A stretch of 64,000 nucleotides of DNA from positions 1 through 64,000 of the forward strand of contig CAKUMO010000007.1 in the NCBI GenBank assembly GCA_934667815.1, read 5' to 3'. Below are positions 49,490-58,171 of the stretch, piece after piece; the first letter of the stretch is position 1, and each line of letters opens with the position of its first letter. The position numbers and the translations under genes were made by a program. Below the pieces are notes generated by a model. That model saw only the letters and a program-made list of their open reading frames with translations, was not told the origin of the DNA and did no database searches. The stretch is from an uncultured Oscillospiraceae bacterium. GTDB lineage: Bacteria > Bacillota > Clostridia > Oscillospirales > Oscillospiraceae.

Positions 49490-51865
49490 ATGGAATTATT
49501 TCAAATGACGACTCCCGCCGCGATCGGGGAGCAGGCCAAGGCACTGTTCAATGAGGAACGCAGCGAGCACAAGGTGCTCAACGGCTGGCTCCTGTGCCGC
49601 GAGATCTCTGCGCAGGCCGATGCGCAGTCCGGCGAGACCTTCCCCGAGCTTCGCGCGGCTGCGGAGCTGGAAGCCATCGTCGAGCAGCTTCCGCTGGAGC
49701 TGAGCGAGCACGCACTTCTGGCAGGCACGCAGCGCGACGCCTTCGCCGCAAGCTACGCGCTCATCAATCCAGCCTTCAAGGTCGAAACCTTCAAGGGCTA
49801 CTGCGACCCGCTGGAGGTCTATGATTTTGCCACACCCACGCCCGAGCTGCCCGCAGAGCGCATCGCTGCCATCCGCGAGACGGCGGCGCAGAGCGACTAT
49901 GTCAAGGCGCTCAACGAGCTGTACGGCAAATACGGCCAGTACACCGACGAGGTCGCCTTCTTCATGGAGCAGGTCACAGGGCATCACATTCCGGACTTCC
50001 GTCCCGCGCTGAAGCTGGGTGTCTCCGGTTTGATTGCCGGAATTGACGAAAAGCTCGCGCATGACGCACTTTCGGAAAAACAGCGGAAGAACCTGACGGC
50101 CATGAAGCGCGTGCTTCGCTGTGCCGTCCGTCTGGCGCAGCGCTACGCCGCCCTTGCAGCGCAGCAGGCCGAGACCGCCACGCCCGAGCGCCGCGCAGAG
50201 CTGGAGCTGATGCTCGAAAACCTGCGCCGCGTGCCGGAATTCCCCGCGCAGACGCTGATGCAGGCCATGCAGTCCTATGTGCTTTTGTGGCAGGTCATGT
50301 GCATCGAGCAGGCGCCGAACCCCTTTGCTTTTTCCGTCGGCAACGCCGACCGCATCTTCGAACCGTACCGCAAGCTCTCCGGTGAGGATCGCGCGCAGGC
50401 CGCAGCGCTGTTCAAGCATTTCCTTGTATTCTTCAACGTGGGCGAGCGCTCGTGGGCGATCTCGCAGAACGTACTGATCGGCGGACGCGATCTGGACGGC
50501 AATGACCTGACAAACGAGATGAGCTACGCCATTCTGGACGCGTATTACGACATGAATCTCCCGCAGCCCATTCTCTCCGTGAAGCTGCACCGCAATACGC
50601 CAGAGCAGCTTTATCGCGAAATGGGACGCTTCTTCTTCACGCCCGGCTGCCTGACGCCCTCGCTGTTCAACGACGACAGCCTGTTCCTCACCCTGCGGGA
50701 GCACGGCATCGCACCGGAGGATCTGCCCGACTACTCCGTCGCGGGCTGTCAGGAACCGCTCATCATGGGCAAGGACAACGCCAACACGACCAATAGCTGG
50801 CTGAACATGGGCAAGGTTCTGGAGCTGGTGCTCACAAACGGCCGCTCCGCGCTCACGGGTCTGCCTATGGGCACCCAGACGGACTACTCCGCCGAATACA
50901 TCCTCACGCACCTGCGCGAGCTGTTCTACGAACGGCTTCAGGAGGTCTGCAACACCATGCGCGACGCTGCCAACGGCGCAAGCCGTGCGCTGTCGCTGCT
51001 GCCGGTTCCCTTCCTGAGCTGCTTCATGGGCGGTCTGGAAACCGGCATTGATACGCGCGACACCGAGGAGCAGGGCACAAAATACAACGGCAGCGGCTGC
51101 CTGATTCACGGACTTTCCGTCGTGGCTGATTCCTTCCTCGCCGTCGATCAGTTCCTGCGCGACCGTCCGCAGGACGCACAGCAGCTCATCGATGCCTGCA
51201 AGCACAATTTTGAGGGCTATGAGGAACTGCGCGAATATCTCAAATCCTGCCCGAAATACGGCAACAATCTGCCCGAAGCCGACCGCGAGGCAGCCGAGGT
51301 CGCCAAACGCGTCTCCGAGATGGTGCGCGGCCTGAAGAACTACCTCGGCAACCCCTTCCGCCCGGACTGGAGCTCGCCCTCGACCCACCTGACCTATGGC
51401 TATCTGGTCGGCGCAACGCCCGATGGGCGCGGCGCACGCGAAATGCTCGGCTATGGCATTGACCCTCTGTTCAGCACCGCAAATTCCGGTCTCGGCTTCC
51501 GCACGCTTTCGACCATGCAGCTTCCCTTTGACCAGATGGAGGGCGGCTGCGCCTCGCACTTCGGCATCGACCCCAAGTATTTCACCGCCGAGAGCTACGA
51601 GGAACGCGGCCTGCAATTCCGCGACCGCGTGCTGCGCCCGCTGTTCTTCAATCCGCTGGACGAAAAACGCGCTCCCTTCTATCTCTACGTCAACGTCACC
51701 ACAGCCGATACACTGCGCAAGGTTCTGGCCAATCCGAAAAAATATGCGCCGAACGGCGTTTACATCATGCGTATCCACGGTACCTTCGTCAACTTCCTTG
51801 ATCTTTCCCCAGCAATCCAGCAGGATATTATCACGCGGCTTGACCCCGGCTCCACGTTCTGCTAA
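49490..51865 (+). CDS. Glycyl radical enzyme of unassigned type
   Basis: A 791-residue member of the pyruvate formate-lyase-like superfamily. The catalytic cysteine is Cys420 in SVAGCQEPLIMGKD, and the glycyl radical site is Gly764 in YIMRIHGTFVNFLDLSPAIQ, 27 residues from the end, where RVSGY is usual. The HHIPDF segment near 165 matches the family. Known diol, choline and isethionate enzymes have Cys-Val/Ile-Glu; here Gln lies between Cys and Glu. With its activase upstream and a sedoheptulokinase-like kinase downstream, a sugar or polyol substrate is likely. It is not PFL, since the Cys-Cys pair is absent. AAGGAGG precedes the start. Confidence 0.88.
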   Translation: MELFQMTTPAAIGEQAKALFNEERSEHKVLNGWLLCREISAQADAQSGETFPELRAAAELEAIVEQLPLELSEHALLAGTQRDAFAASYALINPAFKVETFKGYCDPLEVYDFATPTPELPAERIAAIRETAAQSDYVKALNELYGKYGQYTDEVAFFMEQVTGHHIPDFRPALKLGVSGLIAGIDEKLAHDALSEKQRKNLTAMKRVLRCAVRLAQRYAALAAQQAETATPERRAELELMLENLRRVPEFPAQTLMQAMQSYVLLWQVMCIEQAPNPFAFSVGNADRIFEPYRKLSGEDRAQAAALFKHFLVFFNVGERSWAISQNVLIGGRDLDGNDLTNEMSYAILDAYYDMNLPQPILSVKLHRNTPEQLYREMGRFFFTPGCLTPSLFNDDSLFLTLREHGIAPEDLPDYSVAGCQEPLIMGKDNANTTNSWLNMGKVLELVLTNGRSALTGLPMGTQTDYSAEYILTHLRELFYERLQEVCNTMRDAANGASRALSLLPVPFLSCFMGGLETGIDTRDTEEQGTKYNGSGCLIHGLSVVADSFLAVDQFLRDRPQDAQQLIDACKHNFEGYEELREYLKSCPKYGNNLPEADREAAEVAKRVSEMVRGLKNYLGNPFRPDWSSPSTHLTYGYLVGATPDGRGAREMLGYGIDPLFSTANSGLGFRTLSTMQLPFDQMEGGCASHFGIDPKYFTAESYEERGLQFRDRVLRPLFFNPLDEKRAPFYLYVNVTTADTLRKVLANPKKYAPNGVYIMRIHGTFVNFLDLSPAIQQDIITRLDPGSTFC

Positions 51866-51874
51866 AATAAAGCC

Positions 51875-53161
51875 ATGAAGATTTTAGGACTTGACATTGG
51901 AACCACCACCGTCAGCGCGGTGGTAATGGAAAACGGCCGCGTTCTCGCCGCCGAAACTCAGGCAAGCCATGCCTTTCTCCCCGACCGTCCGGTCTGGGAG
52001 AAAGCGCAGGACGCCGCCGCGCTCGAAGCGCTCGCGTTCCGCATCACGGACGCACTGCTCGCACGCTTTCCGGACGTTGCGCGCATCGGTCTGACCGGTC
52101 AGCAGCACGGCATCGTCTATCTGGACGCGGAGGGGCAGCTTCTCAGCCCGCTGTATACCTGGCAGGACGGGCGCGGCGAGCTGCCCTATTCCGAAGCGCA
52201 GAGCTACTGCGCACGTCTCTCGGAGCTGACGGGCTATCCCCTTGCGACCGGCTACGGCATGGTCACACATTTTTACAACCTGCAAAACGGTCTCGTGCCG
52301 GAGCACGCCGTCACCTTCTGTACCATTCACGACGATCTCGCCATGCGTCTTGCCGGGCGCACCGCGCCTGCGGTCGATCCCAGCGACGCGGCCAGCTTCG
52401 GCGTATACGACGTGCAGCACCGCCGCTTTGACGCAGAGGCGCTCATCCGCGCCGGAATCGACCCGGGCTTTGCTCCCGCCGTCGCCGCAGAGCCGCTGCT
52501 CGGCATCGGCACGCGCGGCATTCCGGTCTACACGGCCATCGGCGACAATCAGGCAAGTTTTCTCGGCGCAACGGGCGGCGAAGCGGGCTGCATGCTCGTC
52601 AACGTCGGCACGGGCAGCCAGTTCTCCGTCCACACATCAGACTATCTTGTCCGCGACGGTCTGGAAACACGTCCTTTCCCGACGGGCGGCTATCTGCTGG
52701 CAGGCTCCAGTCTGTGCGGCGGCCGCGCCTACGCTCTGCTTGAACAGTTCTTCCGTCAGACCGCGCAGATGCTCGGCCACCCGGCGGAATCCTGCTACGA
52801 GGCCATGGCGCGCCTGTTGGATTCTTCGCCCGCACCGGCCGATCCGGCGGTCGTCACGCCGCTGTTTCAGGGTACGCGGCAGAATTCGCGGCTGCGCGGC
52901 AGCATCACAAACCTGAGCACGGACAACTTCACGCCGCTCTCGCTGCTCTATGGCATGATGCGCGGCATGGCGGACGAGCTGCACGAAATGTACCGCCGCA
53001 GCGGCGTCGCGGGCGGCACGCTCTACGGCTCCGGCAACGGCCTGCGGAGGAATCCGCATCTGTGCCGCTGCTTTGAAGACGCCTTTGCGCGTCCGCTGCT
53101 GCTCTCGCAAAATGAGGAGGAGGCCGCCTGCGGCGCGGCGCTGTTCGCGTCTCTGCAATGA
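51875..53161 (+). CDS. FGGY carbohydrate kinase, sedoheptulokinase-like
   Basis: A 428-residue FGGY kinase, shorter than xylulose or glycerol kinases. GLDIGTTTVS lies at the N-terminus, and the region GLTGQQHGIVYLD followed by LYTWQDGRG and FCTIHDDLAMRLAG closely recalls sedoheptulokinases. The Asp in TAIGDNQASF (about 225) is the likely catalytic base, and VNVGTGSQFSV and GSGNGLRRN are nucleotide-site segments. It may phosphorylate a ketose or ketoheptose made or used by the glycyl radical enzyme. It starts 9 bp after the radical gene and lacks a clear ribosome-binding site, suggesting translational coupling. Confidence 0.85.
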   Translation: MKILGLDIGTTTVSAVVMENGRVLAAETQASHAFLPDRPVWEKAQDAAALEALAFRITDALLARFPDVARIGLTGQQHGIVYLDAEGQLLSPLYTWQDGRGELPYSEAQSYCARLSELTGYPLATGYGMVTHFYNLQNGLVPEHAVTFCTIHDDLAMRLAGRTAPAVDPSDAASFGVYDVQHRRFDAEALIRAGIDPGFAPAVAAEPLLGIGTRGIPVYTAIGDNQASFLGATGGEAGCMLVNVGTGSQFSVHTSDYLVRDGLETRPFPTGGYLLAGSSLCGGRAYALLEQFFRQTAQMLGHPAESCYEAMARLLDSSPAPADPAVVTPLFQGTRQNSRLRGSITNLSTDNFTPLSLLYGMMRGMADELHEMYRRSGVAGGTLYGSGNGLRRNPHLCRCFEDAFARPLLLSQNEEEAACGAALFASLQ

Positions 53162-53170
53162 GGAATTCTT

Positions 53171-53788
53171 ATGAAGCTCTTTGACCACGACGGCCCGCTT
53201 ATGCGCGCTCTGACCTACCTCGGCAATCTGATTCTGCTGAATCTCGTCTTTTTGCTGTGCTGTATTCCCGTCGTCACGGCGGGCGCGGCCTGCGCCGCGC
53301 TCTATACCGTCACGCTGGGTAACCTGCGCGGCGAGGACGGCGGCACGGTGCGCCGGTTTTTCCGTGCATTTCGGGCGAATTTCAAAAAGGCGACGGTCGA
53401 ATGGCTGGTCATGCTGGCGGCCGCAGCGGTGATTTTCGTGGATTTCCGCCTCCTGACGCAGACCGATTTCGCGCTCAAGCGCGTCGTGGAGCTGGTATTT
53501 CTGTGCGTGCTGTTTCTCTATCTTCCAACGCTGCAATTTCTCTTTCCCATTCAGGCGTATTATGAAAACAGCATTGCCAAAACGCTGAAGAACGCCGTCG
53601 CGCTCGGGATTGCCAAGCTCCCACAGGCAATTTTGCTGCTGGCGCTGAACGGCTTTCCATTGGTCTTTTTATACTTCAACCTGACCACATTTTTCCGTCT
53701 GCTTCCGCTGTGGTGCATGATCGGCTTCGCGGCCACGGCGCAGCTCGGCTCCCGCCTGCTGCTGCGAATTTTCAAAAAGCTGGCGTAA
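53171..53788 (+). CDS. DUF624 (YesL-like) membrane protein
   Basis: A 205-residue protein with about five transmembrane helices that fits the DUF624/YesL family: YLGNLILLNLVFLLCCIPVV and TVTLGNLRGEDGGTVRRFFRAF near the N-terminus. The family is nearly always linked with carbohydrate ABC transporters or glycoside hydrolases but has no proven function. GAGGAA overlaps the stop of the kinase gene. A strong terminator follows, so it closes the glycyl radical operon. The helices near 80 and 110 and the basic C-terminus suggest a polytopic inner-membrane protein. Confidence 0.85.
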   Translation: MKLFDHDGPLMRALTYLGNLILLNLVFLLCCIPVVTAGAACAALYTVTLGNLRGEDGGTVRRFFRAFRANFKKATVEWLVMLAAAAVIFVDFRLLTQTDFALKRVVELVFLCVLFLYLPTLQFLFPIQAYYENSIAKTLKNAVALGIAKLPQAILLLALNGFPLVFLYFNLTTFFRLLPLWCMIGFAATAQLGSRLLLRIFKKLA

Positions 53789-53804
53789 TTCTATCATTCC
53801 CAAA

Positions 53805-53834
53805 AATATCCGTCTGTGTTTGCAGACGGATATT
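53805..53834 (+). terminator. Terminator of the glycyl radical operon
   Basis: A 12-bp stem (AATATCCGTCTG / CAGACGGATATT) with a 6-nt loop followed by a run of U residues. Confidence 0.92.
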
Positions 53835-54206
53835 TTTTTGCAATCTGGCGGTCGTTTTTGCGTAGGCGCGGTTCAAAAATCGAGAAAGGAAATTGCATTT
53901 TCCGTCATTATTGTTTTGTCTGAACAGCAGCGCTTTTTTTGCCGTAATTCACAAACCGCCCGCAGCTTTGCCGGCTTCTTTGGGCAAGGTTGCCGCACGG
54001 CGCCCGTCTTTGTGCGCCGATGCATTGGTTTTTTCCTCCAAAGATGGCAAAAAACGGCATGGATTTTGCACATGGTGCCTGCCTTGGCGGTTTGCCGGCC
54101 GCACATTTCGGCATTTTAACCGATTTTGCAATGTATCTGCTTGGTTTTACATTGACAAGATTTCCAAATACCGATACCCTATATTTAGAATGGAGCGTGG
54201 GCGATT
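53835..54206. other. 372-bp region without a clear gene
   Basis: No supported gene is seen. A 50-codon leftward ORF (53873-54025) has GGAGG nine bases before its ATG and is strongly basic and Cys-containing, but shows no recognisable family. A possible leftward promoter (TTGTCA-17-TACATT) and a possible rightward one for the GH36 gene (TTGACA-17-TACCCT) share the same -35 position near 54152-54157. The region is richer in AT than its neighbours, with several short inverted repeats around GCCGGC. A small RNA or small peptide cannot be excluded. Confidence 0.35.
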
Positions 54207-56369
54207 ATGATTTCAGTGAACAACCGCACATTTCACTTGCAGGGAAAAACCTATTGCTATGTATTCTACGTCAGCCCCGAGGGCTATCTTCTGAATTTCC
54301 ACTACGGCAAGCACATCCCGCCCGCTGACTACGCAGCCGAGGCCGGACTGCTGCTCGAGCCGTATCCCCAGCTTCGCGGCGAGCCGATGCGGCAAAATCT
54401 CTCGACCTGGCCGCAGGAATACCCGACCTACGGCCGACTGGACATGCGCGAACCGGCGCTGGAGGTGGAAAACGGCTTCGGCAACCGCATCACGGAGCTG
54501 CGCTTCAGGGAGTATCGGATTCTCAAGGGTGAAGCCGCCGCGCCCGAGGGGCTGCCCGGTGTTTTCGCCGGGAGCAGCCCGTGCGATACACTGCAAATCA
54601 CGCTGGAGGATTCTGCGCTGCGGCTCGAGGTCGTGCTGAACTACATCGTCTTTGACGACAGTGACATTCTGGTTCGAAACGCAGTAATTCGGAATCGCTC
54701 ACAGGTCCCCGTTCGCTTGACCGAAGCCAGCTCGTTCATCCTCGACCTGCCGATCCGGGACTACGAGGCCGTCTCCTTCTCGGGCGACTGGGGGCGCGAG
54801 CGGCGGCCGGAGCGTTTTGCCCTTCATCAAGGCTCCACCGTGGAGATCGCGGACAACACCGGCCGAAGCACGCGCTGGAACAATCCCTTTGTGATGGTCT
54901 GCACGCCGGAAAGTAACGAGGAGTACGGCGATGTCTACGGCTTTAACCTGATTTACAGCGGCAATCACAGCACGGTGCTTGCCATGGACACGGCGAATCA
55001 TCTGCGCATCCGTCAGGGTATCTCACCCAGAAATTTCCGATGGGATCTGGCACCCGGCGCGTCCTTTGCCACACCGCAGTCCATGCTCGGCTACAGCGCC
55101 TGCGGCTTCGGCGGGCTTTCCCGCGCTTACCACGCATTTTTGAAGGCGCACCTGATGAAAAGCGCGTTTGTTTTCCGCAAGCGTCCGATCCTCATCAATA
55201 GCTGGGAGAGCTTTTATTTTGACTTCACGGAGGAATCGCTTCTCTCCCTCGCGCGAACCGCGAAGGACGTGGGCGTGGAGCTGTTCGTGCTGGACGACGG
55301 CTGGTTTTCCAAGCGCAGCAGCGCCCGCTCCTCGTTGGGCGACTGGTGCGAAAGCACCGAAAAGCTGCCGCAGGGGCTTGCGGGCTTCGCGCAAAAGCTG
55401 CGGGAAATCGGGCTGGATTTCGGCCTCTGGCTGGAGCCGGAGATGGTCAGCCTCGACTCCGACCTCTACCGCGCGCACCCCGACTGGATCATCCGCGTGC
55501 CGCAGGCAGAGCCGGTGCAGTACCGCTTCCAGTATGTGCTGGATCTGACGAAGCCCGAGGTGCTGGACTTTGTGCAGGGCACGGTCTGCCGCATTCTGGA
55601 CAGCGTGCCCATCACCTACATCAAATGGGACATGAACCGCATGATCTCGGACGTCCCGAGGCCGGGCTATGTCCACGAATATACGCTGGCTTTCTACCGT
55701 CTGCTGTCCGCGCTGACCGAAAAATATCCCGGTGTGCTCTTTGAGGGCTGCGCCTCCGGCGGCGGCCGCTTCGACGCAGGGTTGCTTGCCTACTGCCCAC
55801 AGATTTGGCCGAGCGACAACACCGACGCCATGATGCGGCTAAAAATTCAGTACGCCACATCCTTCGCCTATCCCGTCAGCACCATCTGCAATCACATCAG
55901 CGCGGTACCCAACCACCAGACGCATCGCGTCACCTCTCTGGAAACGCGGGCGAATGTGGCCTACGCGGGAATTTTCGGCTATGAGCTGGACCTGCGCAGG
56001 CTGACGCCCGAGGAGCTGACGCAGGTTCGCTCGCAGATCGAGACGGCCAAGGCCCTTCAGCCTCTGGTGCTGGACGGAGACTTCTACCGTCTGCGCAGTC
56101 CCTTCGAAACAAACGAATGCGCTTGGGCGCTGGTCAGCCGCGATGCAAGCCGCGCCTTTGTGCTGTGCAGCCGGGTTCTGGCGGTAATCGCGCGGAATCG
56201 GTATTACGATCCGCGGCTTTGCCTGAAGGGGCTGGACGAAAACGCAGTGTACCGCGACGTGCTGCACGGCACGCAGTATTCCGGCGCACTGCTCATGAAT
56301 CGCGGCATCGTCATCGATTATCCCGTGGAGGACTTTGCAACATACTGTCTGCTCCTGGAGCGGATTTGA
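54207..56369 (+). CDS. Alpha-galactosidase, GH36
   Basis: A 720-residue cytosolic alpha-galactosidase of family GH36. The nucleophile is Asp475 in IKWDMNR and the acid/base is Asp537 in WPSDNTDAMMRL; LFVLDDGWFSKRSSARSSLG and FEGCASGGGRFDAGLLAYCP are further diagnostic segments. A N-terminal beta-sandwich precedes the barrel. It releases galactose from raffinose-type sugars, galactomannan side chains or similar. GGAG lies 11 nt before the start, with a possible promoter in the preceding gap. No galactose transporter gene is adjacent. Confidence 0.94.
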   Translation: MISVNNRTFHLQGKTYCYVFYVSPEGYLLNFHYGKHIPPADYAAEAGLLLEPYPQLRGEPMRQNLSTWPQEYPTYGRLDMREPALEVENGFGNRITELRFREYRILKGEAAAPEGLPGVFAGSSPCDTLQITLEDSALRLEVVLNYIVFDDSDILVRNAVIRNRSQVPVRLTEASSFILDLPIRDYEAVSFSGDWGRERRPERFALHQGSTVEIADNTGRSTRWNNPFVMVCTPESNEEYGDVYGFNLIYSGNHSTVLAMDTANHLRIRQGISPRNFRWDLAPGASFATPQSMLGYSACGFGGLSRAYHAFLKAHLMKSAFVFRKRPILINSWESFYFDFTEESLLSLARTAKDVGVELFVLDDGWFSKRSSARSSLGDWCESTEKLPQGLAGFAQKLREIGLDFGLWLEPEMVSLDSDLYRAHPDWIIRVPQAEPVQYRFQYVLDLTKPEVLDFVQGTVCRILDSVPITYIKWDMNRMISDVPRPGYVHEYTLAFYRLLSALTEKYPGVLFEGCASGGGRFDAGLLAYCPQIWPSDNTDAMMRLKIQYATSFAYPVSTICNHISAVPNHQTHRVTSLETRANVAYAGIFGYELDLRRLTPEELTQVRSQIETAKALQPLVLDGDFYRLRSPFETNECAWALVSRDASRAFVLCSRVLAVIARNRYYDPRLCLKGLDENAVYRDVLHGTQYSGALLMNRGIVIDYPVEDFATYCLLLERI

Positions 56370-56379
56370 GGAATTGCCT

Positions 56380-56742
56380 ATGCCTGAGAATCCTATTTTA
56401 TATGTACTTCTGCTGATTGTGCTGGCTGTGCTGGTAATCATGGGGTTGGCCTTTGTGGTCTCTCTGCTGGTCTCCGCCGCGTCCCGGCAGTATTCCGGCC
56501 GCACCCGCGCACGCAGCGAGGAGCGGATTGTCTCCCTCCTGCCCTGTGAAAACTGCGGCGCCTGCGGCCGCCCCGACTGCCGCGCCTTTGCCGAGGACGT
56601 GCTCTACCGCGGCGAACGACCCGCAGCCTGTACGAAGCTCAGCGAGCCTGCCGCCGCTGAGATTTCCGCCGTCGTGGCCGCGCTTCTGAAGCAGATGGAA
56701 CCGGATAAAACCGATAAAAAAACGAGGAAAAGAAAAGTATAG
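56380..56742 (+). CDS. Small RnfB-like Fe-S membrane protein
   Basis: A 120-residue protein with one transmembrane helix (about residues 6-35) and a Fe-S domain that mirrors the N-terminal domain of RnfB. Its cysteine spacing, Cys59-x2-Cys62-x4-Cys67-x16-Cys84, is exactly that of the RnfB 4Fe-4S ligands; an extra Cys56 lies just before. The ferredoxin domains and the other Rnf subunits are missing. The C-terminus is basic (DKKTRKRKV). It lies 10 bp after the GH36 gene and 3 bp before the M20 gene. Its role in electron transfer is inference. Confidence 0.8.
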   Translation: MPENPILYVLLLIVLAVLVIMGLAFVVSLLVSAASRQYSGRTRARSEERIVSLLPCENCGACGRPDCRAFAEDVLYRGERPAACTKLSEPAAAEISAVVAALLKQMEPDKTDKKTRKRKV

Positions 56743-56745
56743 CCT

Positions 56746-58131
56746 ATGAAAACTTGTGATTTGCACATCATTGATGAAAAAGCCGCGCTTCTGACCGCGA
56801 CCTCCGATTTCATCTTCGACCATCCGGAGCCGTGTTATCAGGAATTTCAGTCGTCAGAGTATTTGATGCAGGCGCTGGAAAAAGAGGGCTTCCGCATTGA
56901 GGACGGTCTGGCAAACATCAAGACTGCCTTCTCCGCTGCCTACGGCTCCGGTAGACCGATCATCGGCATTTTGGGCGAATACGACGCCCTGAGCGGCCTG
57001 AATCAGGTTGCAGGCTGCACCGTTCCCTGTGTGGACAAGGAAAAAACCAACGGCCACGGCTGCGGACACAATCTGCTGGCAGCAGCCTCCATGGGCGCGG
57101 CCATCGCGGTCAAGGACTATCTGCAAACGCACCGCTGCTCCGGAACGGTAGTCTTTCTCGGCTGTCCTGCCGAGGAGGGCGGCTCTGCCAAGGCATTCAT
57201 GGCGCGCGACGGCGTCTTTGACGATCTGGATGTAGCGCTGACATGGCATCCGGACGACACCACGGGCATCCGCATGAACACCTCGCTTGCAAACGTGCAG
57301 GTGCTCTATTCCTTCACCGGCACGCCCTCACACGCAGCCAAGCAGCCGCAGTTGGGCAGGAGCGCGCTGGACGGGCTGGAGCTGATGAACGTAGGCGTGA
57401 ATTTCCTGCGCGAGCACATGATAGACGACGCACGCATCCACTATTCCATCATCGACGCGGGCGGCTTCTCTCCAAATGTCGTGCAGGGGCACGCCGCCGG
57501 GCTGTTTCTGATCCGCGCGCCGCAAAACGATCAGGTGCAGGAGCTTTACACACGCGTGACCGACATTGCCAAAGGTGCGGCGCTGATGACCGGCACCAAA
57601 GCAGAAAACCGCATCATCAAGGCCTGCTCCAACACGATTTTCAACCACACGCTCAACAGCGTGCTCTACGCCGCGATGCAGAAGATTCCTCTGCCGGAGA
57701 TCGACGAAAAGGACATCGCCTTTGCCCGTGAGCTGGTGGAAAAGAGCTTCGGCGACATCCCCGGCGCGGACGTGCAGCACCCCATCCACTATGAGCTGGA
57801 GCCTTACCGCAACGAGCCGAAGATTGCGCACGGCTCCACGGACGTCGGCGACGTAAGCTGGGTCTGTCCGACGGCGCAGCTCAAGGCCTCCACACACGCC
57901 TTCAAAACGCCCAATCACTCCTGGCAGCAGGTCACGCAGGGCAAGCAGCCGCTCGCGCACAAAATGACCATCTACATAGCAAAATGCCTTGCGGCCGCCG
58001 CCATCGACCTGATCGAGCATCCGCAGCTAGTGGAGCAGGCGCGGCAGGAGCACAGGTCTAAGGTCGCAGGCGGCTACAAATGTCCGATCCCCAAGGATGT
58101 GGTGCCGGGCGTCTGCCGGTTGGAACACTAA
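56746..58131 (+). CDS. M20 family amidohydrolase (AbgB-like)
   Basis: A 461-residue zinc-dependent amidohydrolase of the M20D group. Metal and catalytic motifs are ILGEYDALSGL (Asp), GHGCGHNLLAAASMGAA, and CPAEEGGSAKAFM (Glu-Glu). It most resembles p-aminobenzoyl-glutamate hydrolase subunit B and related N-acyl amino acid/peptide hydrolases. It is encoded directly upstream of an Opp-type ABC core, suggesting uptake of acylated or aryl-amide peptides followed by hydrolysis in the cytosol. The usual AbgA partner is absent. No good ribosome-binding site other than the preceding gene end. Confidence 0.88.
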   Translation: MKTCDLHIIDEKAALLTATSDFIFDHPEPCYQEFQSSEYLMQALEKEGFRIEDGLANIKTAFSAAYGSGRPIIGILGEYDALSGLNQVAGCTVPCVDKEKTNGHGCGHNLLAAASMGAAIAVKDYLQTHRCSGTVVFLGCPAEEGGSAKAFMARDGVFDDLDVALTWHPDDTTGIRMNTSLANVQVLYSFTGTPSHAAKQPQLGRSALDGLELMNVGVNFLREHMIDDARIHYSIIDAGGFSPNVVQGHAAGLFLIRAPQNDQVQELYTRVTDIAKGAALMTGTKAENRIIKACSNTIFNHTLNSVLYAAMQKIPLPEIDEKDIAFARELVEKSFGDIPGADVQHPIHYELEPYRNEPKIAHGSTDVGDVSWVCPTAQLKASTHAFKTPNHSWQQVTQGKQPLAHKMTIYIAKCLAAAAIDLIEHPQLVEQARQEHRSKVAGGYKCPIPKDVVPGVCRLEH

Positions 58132-58171
58132 GCGCGGCTGCTTCCGCCGCACGGTAACAAGAGGTTAGAAC

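Noticed and set aside
49496..51778. 760-codon leftward frame opposite the glycyl radical enzyme
   Set aside because: The glycyl radical enzyme on the plus strand has all family motifs. The antisense frame only reflects codon bias.
53873..54025. 50-codon leftward ORF with a good ribosome-binding site
   Set aside because: Not listed as a gene because there is no recognisable family and the composition is that of chance coding. It is mentioned in the entry for the gene-free stretch.
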